Assembly (NCBI GenBank): GCA_032358165.1
Contig: JAALGY010000010.1
Span: 124,001 to 188,000 of the forward strand
Direction: 5' to 3'
Length of the DNA stretch: 64,000 nucleotides
From: Diplosphaera chodatii
Lineage: Eukaryota; Chlorophyta; Trebouxiophyceae; Prasiolales; Stichococcaceae
The position numbers were made by a program, and so were the translations under genes. Below, piece by piece: positions 27,906-40,100 of the stretch (position 1 is its first letter; each line of letters starts with the position of its first letter). The notes under the pieces were generated by a model. It did not search any database. It saw only the letters and a program-made list of their open reading frames with translations, and was not told where the DNA came from.

Positions 27906-29103
27906 GGCATCCGCTTTGCCTGAGATGGCCAGGCCCTTCATGTTGCTACAGATCGAACAGAGGCAGCATGCGTAGGAGATTAAGAATTTCCGCGTGATCT
28001 GTCTGTACCGCTGCTGAATATGGCTGGCACGCAGCGGCGACTCGCAGGTCAGTGTACAGCAGCGCCACTCACCCCCGCTACTGGGTGTGCTGGTGGAGGA
28101 TGATGCACGGCATGGCGCCACCAGCGGGCGAGCACACTGCAGGCATGCGTGGGACACCGCTGAGCACCCACTTGCCCCGCATGCTTCATCCCGCACATGC
28201 TCTGCTGTGGCATGTCCCATGCGTGTGAAAGCGGTGACGTACCTGGCGCCATGATGTGAACGGCCGAGCAGGCGCACGGAAGCACGGGGTGCACCGTTGC
28301 GACGCAGGCACTACTGCATGTGGGCGATTCATGGAACCTGCGATAGATCCACGCGCATCAGGCTGGGTCCTCCCTGCAAGGGATGCGCAGGCGAGCAGGC
28401 GAGCAGACCAGACTGACATCCAGCTGCAGTGGCCTTCAAACGTCACGTCAAGTGCAAGCACATGGATCAGCGTGTCCACCTGCTGCAGCAATTCTGCTGG
28501 TTGCCATATGAAGCTGCATGCTGCCCTGCAGATCGCTGACTACCATGTTCAACCTTGTGGGCGTGCAAAAGGCAGTGGATCGTAGGGTGAACGAACTGAA
28601 GCCGTCGGACTTGTGTCTCACACGGTCTGCAGGGAGCCTGCGCAAGCTGCGAATGGGGCAGCAAGGTATGAACAACAATGGTTCACGCGAACACATGCAT
28701 GCATGCTGTTGCAGCAGATCTTGATCTGTAATTCTGAATGCAGTTGGCCATCTGGCTTGCATCTTTGCCTCCTTTGCTGCTCATGGACTGTACGCAGCAT
28801 CACGGGGCACACGCAAAGCACAACGAGCAATGCAACTCTCCGCGTCGCTGCTGCTGCCCAACGCAGGGGCATGGCATGATCATACAGGGAGCCCTCCCGT
28901 CTGTTGTTCCTAGTGGAACGGTGTAGCACACAAAGATACATCCAATATTCGCTACGAAAACACGAGTCTGTGGCTCTGCGCAGTGCTGAGGCAATACTCT
29001 TGACTTCAGTTCATGTCAGTCACTGACGGTGTCAGTGGCCATATTGTCATCGCTAGGTATGGGCAGCCTGCACTGCCGCCCGTATGAGCGGGTACTTTTT
29101 GCC
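27906..29103. other. Intergenic region
   Basis: This lies between the last supported exon of the membrane-protein gene and the 3' end of the chitinase-like gene. It may hold a first exon and promoter of the former. The ORFs here (for example 28256-28585) show no recognisable protein features. Confidence 0.35.
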
Positions 29104-31530
29104 CTAGAAAGCGTCCTGCGACAGCTCCCAGAACATGACGCCGCCCAGGCCCAGCTTCTTCACAAGTGCGCCCTTCTTGGCTGCTGTATCCGGGGTGTCC
29201 CCTGACGCCCAGGTGCTGCAGGACCACCAAGCAGACACGCTTGACACTCACGCTGTGCAAGGTCGTAGGTGCTGTGAGCGAAGCGGCCAGCATTATGCAG
29301 AGGTGCTCAGGTCAGCCAGCAGGTCCCGCAAGGGCGCTGTCCGGCCACCAGCAGACGCTATGAAGTGCCACCTGTGCTGCAGCCTGACAACGGGTGTCCA
29401 CAGGAAGCAACGGGGGCTCACCTGCCCGACACATAGTACCAGGCCTGTCGCCCCGTGCTGAAGTACTTCTGCAACTTCGGTAGTGCCACTGCCTGCAGCA
29501 CACCGAGATGAGCGTGCTCGAGCCAGTGCACAGCATGTTGACGACTCGCTAACAACACCCTCTGTTTGCTGTGATGCACAGCAGACACAACTTAGACTGC
29601 CAGCCACTGATCACGCAGGCCATGCTGCTGTGGAGTCACCGACCAATGTAGGCGGCGTATTGTCAAAGTCACAGCAAGCACCTCATAGTAGGACAGCGCT
29701 CCAGGGTTGCTGGTGTAGGGTCCGCCTGGCGCTTTGCCGAGCGCCTTTGCGCCGATGCCACGGGACGCGGCGCTCTGCAGCTTCCACGCGATCCAGTTGG
29801 GGATGCCTGCACAGCACCCGGCCTTCGTGTCAGGTACTATGGTCACCTATCCCACAACAACCATGCGCATGTGAGCGCCATGCATTCTGCACCAATCACA
29901 CTCAACTGTCCATACCTAAGGTGATCGTCTTGGGGTCGGCGCCCGCCTGGATCCAGGACATGATATTGGAATCTACATACTGGCTGCCCGCAGGTCCCTT
30001 GAGCGGCGCCAGCAGCCCCGTGGTGTTCTCCCACCCGGGCCCAGCGTAGTCGTATGTCATGATGTTGATTCTGTGTGAAACAGCACCGTACACTCAGTCA
30101 CACTTCTGGGCTGTAGCAGCATGTGCACATTGCCACCCGGAGGACCTTAACCACACCACATACAAGAACACACACACACATGTTGGGTTTCCAGGCCAAG
30201 ACTGTCAGCATCTGCTGCTCAGATGTCTTTGCTGACGGCAGGCACATTGTAGGAGTGTGGCAGGTAGTACAGCGACGCCCCAACTGCAGCGCTCAGCAGC
30301 AACCGAGGCCTCTTGCTGACCTTTGCCTGTGGAAGAGCACTGCAAGCCATCAGGGGGTAGGCGGCTGATCAGCACTGTGTTTTTGAGCACCCATTGTAAC
30401 AGGATCAAGGCCCAGCGTTGTGCATGGTAGAGCCTTGCCTCAGATATAAAGGCTGCCTGCAGCTCGTTCAGCAGCGCGACAAAGGTGGCCTTATCGTACT
30501 GCGCATTGCCACCCCAGTCGCCCGGCACCTCCCTGCAGTGGATGCGTTCTCGTTTCACATGATGATGCCAGCTTCGCAACAAGGATGCACAACGGGAGCT
30601 GGGCTCCCCTCGTGTTGAGGCGCGTTCCAGAACCTGCGTTGTCCAATTGACTCACCAGTCAAGGTCCAGGCCCTGCAGCCCATGCTGCCGCAGCAGCTTG
30701 ATGGCAGAGCGCACGAACACAGTCCGCCGTGCCTTCGTCCTGCAGACTAATCGCACTTAGGGTGCTCTTGTTTGATATGTGCCAGCATGTGCTAGTCCCG
30801 TGCTGGCACGAAGACTGCCGCGTGCTGAGCATTCAGCGGCTGCCGATGACATGTAGCGAGCTCCATTGTTGCAAGCGCTGAGGAAGCAAGTATTGCCTGC
30901 GTGGCTGTGGTGCACACGCTGCTGAGGTTGGACATCCTCAACAGCCCGGACTCATGCCATCTTCGGCACACCGCGCCTATCATATGTGCATAGGCCGTTG
31001 CACCCGCCTGGCCAGGGCCGAGAATGTGGCGCTGGGGAAGCCGCCCCCACCCACGCTCAACAGGACCTGCTCAACTGAAAAGAGTACCCTGGTTTCATGT
31101 GATGTGACATGTACATACATGCGAAGCAACTAGCGGTGATCTGCATGTGTGCGGCTGTCGCATTGCCGGCAAACTGCGAGCATACCGACCTTGGCGCCGC
31201 TCTTGGCTGCAGCCGCACGGATGCCTGCTACCGTTGTGGGATCCACTTGAGGATCGACCCACACCACCTGCACGCCAGTCCGAGCAGTATGTCACAGATC
31301 AGTTCATGCAGGTGCCTGGACCACATGTTGCAAGCGGGCATGCCGGACGCGGAAGGTTGATCAGGCACCACGCATACTGGTCACCTGGTCGTTGTTGAGG
31401 CCGGCAAACGCGAAGTTGATGTGGGTGCACAGGGCCAGGTCAAGGTTTGCCGGCGTGAACTCCCCTTGCCGCTGTAGTACTGGCCCCACGCCGTGAAGTA
31501 GCAGACCGCATTCCTCCTGGCTGGCGCCGC
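29104..31530 (-). pseudogene. Glycoside hydrolase family 18 (chitinase-like) gene with an apparent frameshift
   Basis: GH18 enzymes cleave beta-1,4-linked N-acetylglucosamine polymers by substrate-assisted catalysis. In order on the minus strand: NAVCYFTAWGQYYSGKG, then in another frame EFTPANLDLALCTHINFAFA; VVWVDPQVDPTTVAGIR; LLSVGGGGFPSATFSAL (SxGG motif); LLRQHGLQGLDLDWEVPGDW (the catalytic DxxDxDxE region, with the Glu present and Leu-Gln where Asp-Gly is usual); RLLLSAAVGASLYYLPHSYN; INIMTYDYAGPGWENTTG (MxYD motif); and finally KKLGLGGVMFWELSQDAF, stop at 29104-29106. The first two segments belong together in GH18 but are in different frames; one extra G in the run at 31462-31465 (C on the + strand) would restore them. 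All other exons look intact, so this may be an assembly error and the gene functional. The 5' end is not determined. Confidence 0.8.
30165..30180. repeat. CA microsatellite
   Basis: A short (CA)n tract inside an intron of the chitinase-like gene. Confidence 0.8.
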
Positions 31531-32699
31531 ACTGCGTTTCAACGAAGTCTGTGATTTCTCCAAGCATGAGGTACATCGTTTGATGTGCGGCGCATGGCAG
31601 TGGCCACTCCCAGATTGTGCCATACTCTATGTACGGTCACGTTGCATGAGTATCTGCAGCCAGCTTGATCACTTAAACGCTTTAGTTCAGCGTATAGAAG
31701 ATGGATCAGGGAATGGCGCGCTTGGCAACAGCAGTTCAGGCTTGTCGGAGCCGCATGCTGCAGAGACAAAGCATGGTCGCCTCACCGACAGCAGCCGATG
31801 GCTTGCAGCGCGATGCTGCAGATGAGAAGATGTCCGTATAATCGACGCATTACAATGCTGAGTGTCTCCAGACGCTGCGGTCGCATGCAAATGCTTGCTT
31901 ACCAAACAGCGCAGTCAAAACCAAGCATTAGAAACAGGCTGCTCACGCCTAGAACGTCATCATCCATCACGTGAGCTGCTGCAATCGCAATACGATATGT
32001 GGCACATTTCATGGCCGACATGCACGGTTGCACTGTACCGACTCGGCGCTTCCATCTGTCGGACAGGTCTGTCTGACACGAATGCCAGGTGGCAGACAGG
32101 TTCCTGCATGCAGGTGCAGCCTGATCCGGGCTCCAGGTGATGGGCTGCCATTTGACAGGGGTAAAGAGTCGCCCAGATTTGCGAAGCGAAAACGCAATGC
32201 ACCAACACTGATGCTGCTTGTGTTTGTGTCTTCAACCTGTAGGCAGGGAGACCTGCCGAGGGATGGCAACCTGAGACCTAGTGGCGTGATGACACATTGG
32301 GCCTGGACTTCTCAAGTCCACCAGCTGGGAATCGGGATAGTCATCGCTTTATTCACGCTGGCTGCCTCCTAATCGAGGCGCTTTGCGTCGTACTTTCAAC
32401 TTTCAACTTTCAGGCATCTCGCACTGGGCGCACTGCCTTCTTAGATCGGCCACGCCTGCTTATGGTGCTCATACCTCTGTTGCGTGCTGAACGGGCGAGA
32501 AGCAAGGGTCTGCGCACCGTGATCAAAGGCACCTTGCAAGAAGACCGGCACACCTGGGCCAGCAGCTTGAGACACACCAGCTCATTTCAGATCATGCGAC
32601 ACGCCTTGGCTTCGTTCAAACATTCACTCGTGCGACCGGTCCTCTTCTGCGACCTACGTTGTGCAACTGGCACTTGATCAGCGTGCAGGTAGCGTAGCA
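31531..32699. promoter_or_regulatory. Divergent intergenic region between chitinase-like and F-box genes
   Basis: The flanking genes point away from each other, so both promoters and first exons should lie here. A segment at about 32054-32137 resembles one at about 36767-36857, upstream of the second F-box gene. A perfect triple 7-mer repeat sits at 32392-32412. No convincing protein is seen. Confidence 0.4.
32392..32412. repeat. Triple 7-mer repeat ACTTTCA
   Basis: Three perfect consecutive copies of ACTTTCA about 300 bp upstream of the F-box of the first F-box/LRR gene. Confidence 0.9.
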
Positions 32700-35600
32700 G
32701 ATAATGGCTTCAAACACCAGGTTGAAGCACGCACACGGTGGCGTGTCCGCACTGGGGCTGCTTCAGATGTTCTGCAGCACATCTGCAGCTTCCTGCACGA
32801 CCCAGATGATCTTGCAAGCTTTCACATGGTCAATGGGAGGTATGTGCGCTCTTGTTTGCTGGTCATGTGCGATGTGCATGACTTCATTGCAGCAGAGAAA
32901 CCACCATGCTGGCAAGCGTTGGTGGCAAGCAACGCGGAGGGAAGTATAAACAGTAGTAATTCACGGATGTGCTGCAGCTTTGCCGCCGCTGCAAGGGGAG
33001 CGCTGTTCAGTGCAGAGCCGCGGCATCCAGGCTTCCTCGAGCTTGGACAGCTGCACAAGTACCCGCTGCGGCATCTCAGCACGGCTGAGCTGGGCCCCTG
33101 CGACCTGCGGTCATATCTCACGCAGGTGAACGCGCACTTTGATGTCTGCAACCTGGTCTGCATTAACAAAAGAGCAGCTGAATGCATGCCAAACACCGTG
33201 AGATGGTGGCCGCCTGCGATGACGCTCATACGGCATGAAGTGCCGTTGCCACGTGCAGTCAGCTGGCTCGAAATGTATTGTGCACAGGCATCCAGCACCC
33301 TGACGTCGCTGCACCTCGCAAGGTGGGCACTGCCGGAGCAGCCAACATTGCAGCATGCCACGGGAGTGGCCAGCATGGCCTTGCTAGGCGACGTGCTCCC
33401 AAGCATCCGCAGCCTTCGCAGCCTGTCCTGCTGGGTGCGCTCTCCTGCCAACAGCGCCCACTGCGGATGTCTGCCTGCGTAACATGCCATTGCACGGGTG
33501 ATGCGGGATCGTCCCTGCTAAATTGTTGGCTGCCAGGTGCAGCTCTGCACTGTCGTGCAATAGTGGCGAGAGCACATTTCAGGCTCGCCCTCACAGGTGC
33601 CAGGGTCCACCCTCGAGTTTCTGCAGCCGCTGGCTAGCCTCAACACACTGTCGCTTCGCGTTGGCTATCTGATGCAGAGTGCCCCTGTGCGGAGTTCTCA
33701 GGTAGCTGACAGCTGCTCGTACTTGCTAGGCAGGCTGAGCATACCATCAACCCAGCCTGACCTGCAAATTGTACGATACACAGGGCTAAGCAGGGCTTCG
33801 ATGATTCAGGAGCATCCCACATGTGCAGGGCCTTCAATACCTGACGAATCTTACATATCTCGACATCAGGCACGATGCACATGATGATACGATGCTGCTC
33901 GTACCCGAGGTTGCGGCGCTGACCGGCCTGCGGTTTCTACACCTTCACTTGAGCACGCACTGGCCGTCCCTTTCTGCTCTTTCGTCGCTCAGGTGAGGGT
34001 CGATCAACCAGGGCTGACTGCATCCGAGATGATGCTTCCATGCCTGAGCGTCGTTGCGCGGTGGGCACCACGCTGCTGAGCACCATTCTGCATCTTTGCC
34101 TGTGGCTGCATTACTGCTTGCTCGCTAAGATTTGACCCCTCTGCCAGCTCATCGCAGCAGTCTGATCAGAGTCCCATGTTGCAGTTCATCATGCTGTGCC
34201 TTCTGCCATATTCACTGCCACAGGCTCTAGGCGACTCCTGCCGACGCACAACCTCGCCTGCGCCACCACAATGACAATGTGGCGTGTCATCTGCTGCAGC
34301 CGGCTCACTGCCCTTGCCCTGCGTGATACAACGAGACCACTTGGCGACCAGGACATAGCAGCAATGGCGCAGGCGCTGCCGCAGCTCCAGGCGCTGGACC
34401 TATCCTTCGCCGCACGCAAAGGCAAACCTTTCACGCAGGCATACATCATGCATGCCGACTGTGCATGTCCATGCACCTGAACTCGCAGTACCGTGCTGAC
34501 TAACACCATGCTGGACTCCGCAGCGCGATGCTTGCAGCAGTGGGTCCCAGGCTGCAGTGGCTATCGGTCTGTGACAGGGATTATGGATATGAAGATTGTG
34601 ACACCATCATGCGCGCTACACTGATGCACTGTACGCGACTGGCCCATCTGCAGATAGAAGATACAGAGCCTGGCGACCAATTGGTATGGTCCCGTCAACA
34701 GTTGCCGTGCTCTGGACCAACCACTCAACCTGCTACTCTTTTGTACTGTGCTGGCGATATGGGGCCAGCCAAGCAGGAGCTGCAACGGCTGCCAGTTTCC
34801 CCGACTCATGCTTGCATGTCCTTACATGCAGGGTGACGCCTTTGCGTCGCTGACGCGCTGCACTCAGCTTCACCTTCGCTACGATGTTCAGCAGGTGTAG
34901 TGTGAGCGAGACTGTATCTCCAGCTGCTGACTACAGCAGTACGAGAACCGGTGTCTGCAGCTGGAGGCGCACCAGTGCATGCTTTGGTCATGTCAAGAGC
35001 ATTGCTTGGGTTGGTGCGCCTCTGAGACAGGGTGGGTCTCGAGTGTGCAGGCAGGGTTGGCGCTGATGCATGTCCAGGAGCTGCGCCATCTGGATTTGAA
35101 AGTATTCACAAAATCTGTGGTAGTGCCGGCCGAAGCCTCGCTTGTTGCAGGTATGTGCATGTTTGGTCGCGGGCCTTGCCATCAATGCAGAGCTCCTGCT
35201 CCTGAATGATGCATGCATGGAAAGCTTCGCAGTGTACTATGTCACACACAGCAGAGACGGTGATGTCGTCGCACCAGGGCTAGGCTCCCTTTGCAGGTCT
35301 GCGATGCCTTACACACCTCGAACGACTCTGCCTTCACATCCATGATCCTGCAATAGCTGGAGAAAGCAAGTTACTGCTGCGTATACTTGAGGTAGGTCGA
35401 GTCGCACGGCTAAATTGATATGTTCAGCTTGCAAGTTGTATCTCTATGTGCTGGCCACCTGCTGTTGCCCATGCAGACACGTGCAAGTGCTGACCATAGT
35501 CGAGTGGAAATGCTATTTCCGTTGTACTGCTGCAACAGGCTCTAGCTCCCTGCAGCAAGCTGACAATGCTGCAGCTGTGCGCTTTCGGCAAGGTGAGTGC

Positions 35601-36352
35601 TCGCTCCGGCAGAACCGATAGTGCCGCTGCATTCTGCACCCCGATTGACATTCTGCACCCTGACAGTCAGACTTTTGCAGCAGAGGATCAGCATTGCCAG
35701 CTGTAATTTGCATCAGCGTCTTGTGCAGCAGCTGGGCGGCTGCCATGAGCGCAGGCTGCTGCTGTGTTCTGTATTCCTTCACAAGCATTGCATGGACGCC
35801 CACAAATGCCGAGCCTCTGTGACCAGGGCTTCGGCGTCCGGCACCTGAGGACAATGGCAGCGCTGCCGCGACTGACAGTGCTGAACCTGTACAACCTCCG
35901 TTGGGCGAAGAACTCTGAAGCGGGGCTGGCCCGGCTGGTGGCCCGCCTGCCTTGCCTTCGGGTCCTGAACGCACCGGACGAAGTGCTGGTGCGTCACCAC
36001 CATTTGCCGGGGTGCTGTCACCCGCCTGACCAGTGTGCTGATGTTGCTGACAAAGTGAAATCACCGTCATCACTTGCGGTCTCGTTGCTGTCGCCGATTT
36101 GGTGTGGTGCACATGGCCGAAGCTGTGTTGCGAGCCCCTTGCCAAGCTGCAAGCTGCGCAATGCCTGACGATGCGTTGGACAGCTGCAGGGTGAGTTGGT
36201 GAACGGCAGCCTGCCGATGGATGGCAGTTGCAGCACGGCGCCGGATGTGGCGGTGGCCACGGCTGCCACCCACGTTCAAACAGGAATTTGGTCTACCCTT
36301 TCAAGTGCAGTGGCCCGTGCTCGAGCCGCAGCGCTGGCTGTGGGACGGCTGA
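32700..36352 (+). CDS. F-box / leucine-rich-repeat protein, tandem copy 1
   Basis: F-box/LRR proteins usually act as substrate receptors of SCF ubiquitin ligases: the F-box binds SKP1 and the LRRs bind the target. An F-box-like helix pair is visible near 32762-32850 (SDVLQHICSFLHDPDDLASF). It is followed by SAEPRHPGFLELGQLHKYPL and then many LRR-like strands spread over short exons: LGDVLPSIRSLRSLSCWV, LEFLQPLASLNTLSLRV, IAAMAQALPQLQALDLSF, VQELRHLDLKVF and MAALPRLTVLNLYNLRW with RLPCLRVLNAPDEVLV. The end is WPVLEPQRWLWDG with TGA at 36350-36352. It matches the second copy along its whole length. No in-frame ATG lies just upstream of the F-box, so the start is probably in an earlier exon that I cannot place. 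SCF membership is inferred from the family. Confidence 0.7.
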
Positions 36353-37145
36353 GCAGCACGCATCTTGGGGGTGCGCAGGGGGTCACAGGAGCATCGCAGT
36401 CTAGAGTGTGGAGTGTGGCCGCTCCATGTATTGCAGATATGTCATGATGCCAGCCGTTGATTGGCCAGACCAAGCAGTCGAGTGCAAGCACCGTGATGCA
36501 GCAGGTTAGCTGAAGCTCACTCAGCACAGGCACTCTGTGTTTTTGTGTCAACAGCCGAGGTTCGCAAGGTATCTGCTATGTTGCTTGCTTGTGTACGGAC
36601 ATGGCTTCTTGCCCAGGAGTGCCACGACATCCTGGCCACTTGAGACTTGACAGTCCAACGGAGATGGGTCCGTACATCTGCACCCATGCCTCAACTGTGC
36701 GATTGGTGCCTGGATTGAGAGACGGTGATCCATGTCGACGCTGAGCGCAACCTGCATTCTGCACTAGCATCTGTCGTACAGATCTGTCTGACAGAGCTGC
36801 CAGGTGGCCTCTCGAGAGTGATGTGCACCTGCATGCAGGTGCAGCCTGCTGCAGGAACCTTGCATTTGAATGGTAGCGCCTGAGTGTGATTGATATCCAC
36901 AATATCAGACCGGATCAACGTAGCGCCGCAAACTCGATGTTAGCAACATGGTTGCAAGGGCTGCACTTTGACACACATACAACAGGTCACTTACAAGGCA
37001 GCGTCTTGCATCGCCAGGGCTCATCGCTTCATCTGCTCATTCTTCACCTGCAACAGCACGTCAAGCGACCGATCTGCGTGCTGGCGGTGAAGCAGGGATG
37101 ACTCCAGGTGCCGGCGCCAAACACGCAGAAGCTGCAGCGTCTGCC
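36353..37145. other. Spacer between the two F-box/LRR genes
   Basis: About 0.8 kb, presumably the 3' UTR of copy 1 and the promoter of copy 2. The part at about 36767-36857 resembles about 32054-32137 upstream of copy 1, with the shared core CTGCATGCAGGTGCAGCCTG. No ORF of interest. Confidence 0.5.
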
Positions 37146-40100
37146 ATGCTGGTGCTGCCAAAGGACGTTCTGCAGCACATATGCAGCTTCCTGCACAATC
37201 CAGACGACCTCGCAAGCGTCCACCTGGTGAACAAGAGGTACGTGCGCCACGATGTGCCCGTTTGAGTCCATTGCAGCTGCTGATGTCTGTCTGCGAAACG
37301 TACACTCTGCTGGGCCTGCACGATGGCCAACGGCATCGAGCATGCGCTGTTTGATGCCACGCAGCTTCTGCGAGGCTGCACGGGGCTGGCTCATCTGTGC
37401 GGAGCCACGGCACCCTGAATTCCTCCGGCTGGCGCGGCAACACTGCTATCCGCTGCGCCACCTCAACACCGCTGAGCTGTCCTTCTGCGACCTTGAGCCG
37501 TACCTCGCACAGGTGGACCGGACGTCCTGCTGTTTGAGCGCCCCAGTCTGACGGCGAATCACGGCGCAACCGCCTGGATGGCGCTCACCCCTGCTCGCCG
37601 TCAGCAAGCACAGTGCTGCGTCATGTGCAGACTGCGTTTCAGCAGGGTGCGCTGCTGTTTGCAGGCGCCCAGCAGCCTGTCTTCTCTGACCATTGCCAGG
37701 CGGACGCTGACGGAGCCATCTGGGCACGGGACGGCGGCAGGGCAGTGCATGACCCCGCTGAGCTCAGTGCTCCTGGGCATCCGCAGCCTCCGCAGCCTGT
37801 GCTGCCCGGTGCGTAATCCACCCTGAGGTCAGCTGAATGCGTTTAGTGCATCCAATGTGGCGCAAGGCATGGGCGAGGGCACATATAGCTTAAAGTCCAG
37901 CTGTTTGAAAGTCCAGCCCCTTCGAGGCCATGTGCATCCCATGCTGACTTCCCGCCCTGGCGTAGCACTTAGGAGTTACATATGACAGCCGGTCAGCTGC
38001 CATGCCAATGCAAAGCCGTTGGTTGAGCACTGACCATGCGCCTTGCTTGCGCACGCAGGTGACAGGGTGCAATGTCGACTTCCTGCAGCCGCTCACTGGC
38101 CTGAGCACGCTGTCGCTGACCTCTGAGCATCAGATGCACGACCTTCGGGTAGCTGGATTCTATGCTGTGGCGAGGCACCCGCACGTGCTGGAAGGCTAGT
38201 GTTGACATGACACACTGCGGATAGCACAGCCTGCAGCGATGATCAGGAGGACTGTGGCTGATGTTCTGTGTGCAGGGTCTCCTGTACTTGACGTGTTTGA
38301 CGCAGCTCCAGCTCAGCGTGCAAGAGGCGCCAAGCGACCGGATGCTGAGCGAGCTTGCCGAGCTGACCGCCCTGCGGTGCCTGCGCCTTTCATCGCCTGC
38401 GAACTCGTCACTTTTCACAGCGCTCTCGGCGCTCAGGTAGGACGCATCTGAACACAGCCTGTGTGACTCATTGGCTCGCATGCGCAAGTGCCGGGGCTCT
38501 GTGGGCACGACCTCATGTTGGGCAGCGCTCAGCAGATTTGTGGAGCATTGGTGCCGGCGGCTGCCCGACTCCCTGCTTGGGGCTGACCTTCTGTGATCTC
38601 AGTATCGTAGCAGTGCTGGTCACGTGCTGCATCATTGCTGCTTTGTTGTTGTGTCTGCAACACAATTTCCTGGGCGCTTGCCCCAAGTCATCGCCGCCAT
38701 GGTTGACATACACCTGCATCACCATATCGAAATGGTTCTGACGGGAGTCGTCGCTTGTTGCAGCCAAGTCACTGCCCTGAGCCTGCGCAAGATGCTGGCA
38801 TCCTGCGGTGATGGAGACATGGCAGCGATGGTCCATGCACTGCCACAGCTTCGGGCACTGGACCTAAGGTGTTGCGGGCATGGCGCAACCGACACAGGTC
38901 TGGGTCCAGCACTTCACACAAAGCCTCCCGTTTTGGCTTTGGTATGCATGCTTTGGCTTTGGCTTCGGCTCACCACATGCCGGTGGTGTATACATGCCCT
39001 GGACGATGGTGTGCAACATGTAGGGCTCCGTCAGCTGTCAAAGCTTAGCAAGCTGCAGCATCTGAACCTTGCGCTGGCGTTTGGGCACTGCACCAACCGA
39101 GGCCTCTATGCAGCTCTCGCCAACATGACAGGTGTGTGTCAGACCCAGTATGTCTTACCCCACTGGGTAAGACACACTCCGGGACGTTGACCAGGGTCAG
39201 CATGCATGACAGTGACACGTGTTGTGAGGATTGTGCCATTGTGACCTCATTATTGTGAGGGCCTGCCACCTTTGACGTCAACAGAAGCTTCAGCAGGGGC
39301 AACTGTGCCGCAGGCCTGGAAGCACTGGACGTCTCGTACAACGACCACATGCTGACAAAGGGTTTTGAGGAGGAGCATTCTGAGACGGCCATCGCCCGCC
39401 TCACCAAGTTGACTGCCCTTTTCGCTGATCACCTGAAGGCCGGAAAGCCAATACCTGGGTCAAACAGCGTACCAAGGTGCGGATTTACCGGGGCATCGTG
39501 CCAGAGCTTTCAGTTTACTTACAGTTGAGCATAGCCTGCATGGGCATCATGCAGTGCTGCATAGACAGCCGGGCTTTTGGGCTTTCGGTCCTCACACGTA
39601 ATGCATGCACGTTGTGAGTGTGCATGCACGCCAGCACGCACTGGCAAGCCGACAAGGTCTACCTTTTGCTTTCTGCAGCTACATGCAGCTCACAGCGCTA
39701 CAACAGCTGCAGTGGCTGTCAATGCGCCGGCCGGCCAGTGGTCCCATCTACAACAACCATCTGCTTCCCACAATGCTTTTGCACTGCCCCTTGCTGGCTC
39801 ACCTACAAGTGGACGATGTGCGGGAGCCCAAGCGCACCAAGTACAAAACGGTATGGTTGCATCAGCATTTGCTATCTGATGAAGTGACCGATGACATTCT
39901 TTGCATGCACCGGTTGCCAGCATCCGGCTCCCCAGAGGTGGAGGCCGCCGTGGCTGCAGGCAGCCCTGTTGAGGCAGAGGTCCTTTTCGCTCACAGGAAG
40001 AGGCTCCGCCGCCACTGACTGCGCTCGGCTGCACCCAACTTCACCTGTGCTACAGCTTTCCACAGGTGTGTTGCCGGGGGGCCGGGCGCCTGGTGTTGCC

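Noticed and set aside
28256..28585. A 109-codon + strand ORF in the spacer before the chitinase-like gene
   Set aside because: Mixed composition, no hydrophobic pattern, no motif and no neighbouring exons.
29104..31530. Calling the GH18 gene definitely dead because of the frameshift
   Set aside because: Only one base in a G run is at issue, all catalytic segments are intact and a second gene fragment shows the same kind of break, so a sequence error is at least as likely.
32661..33482. A 273-codon ORF taken as one complete gene
   Set aside because: Its first codon is GTG and not ATG, and its useful part (F-box, AEPRHPGF) is one exon of a longer spliced gene; the end of the ORF runs into an intron.
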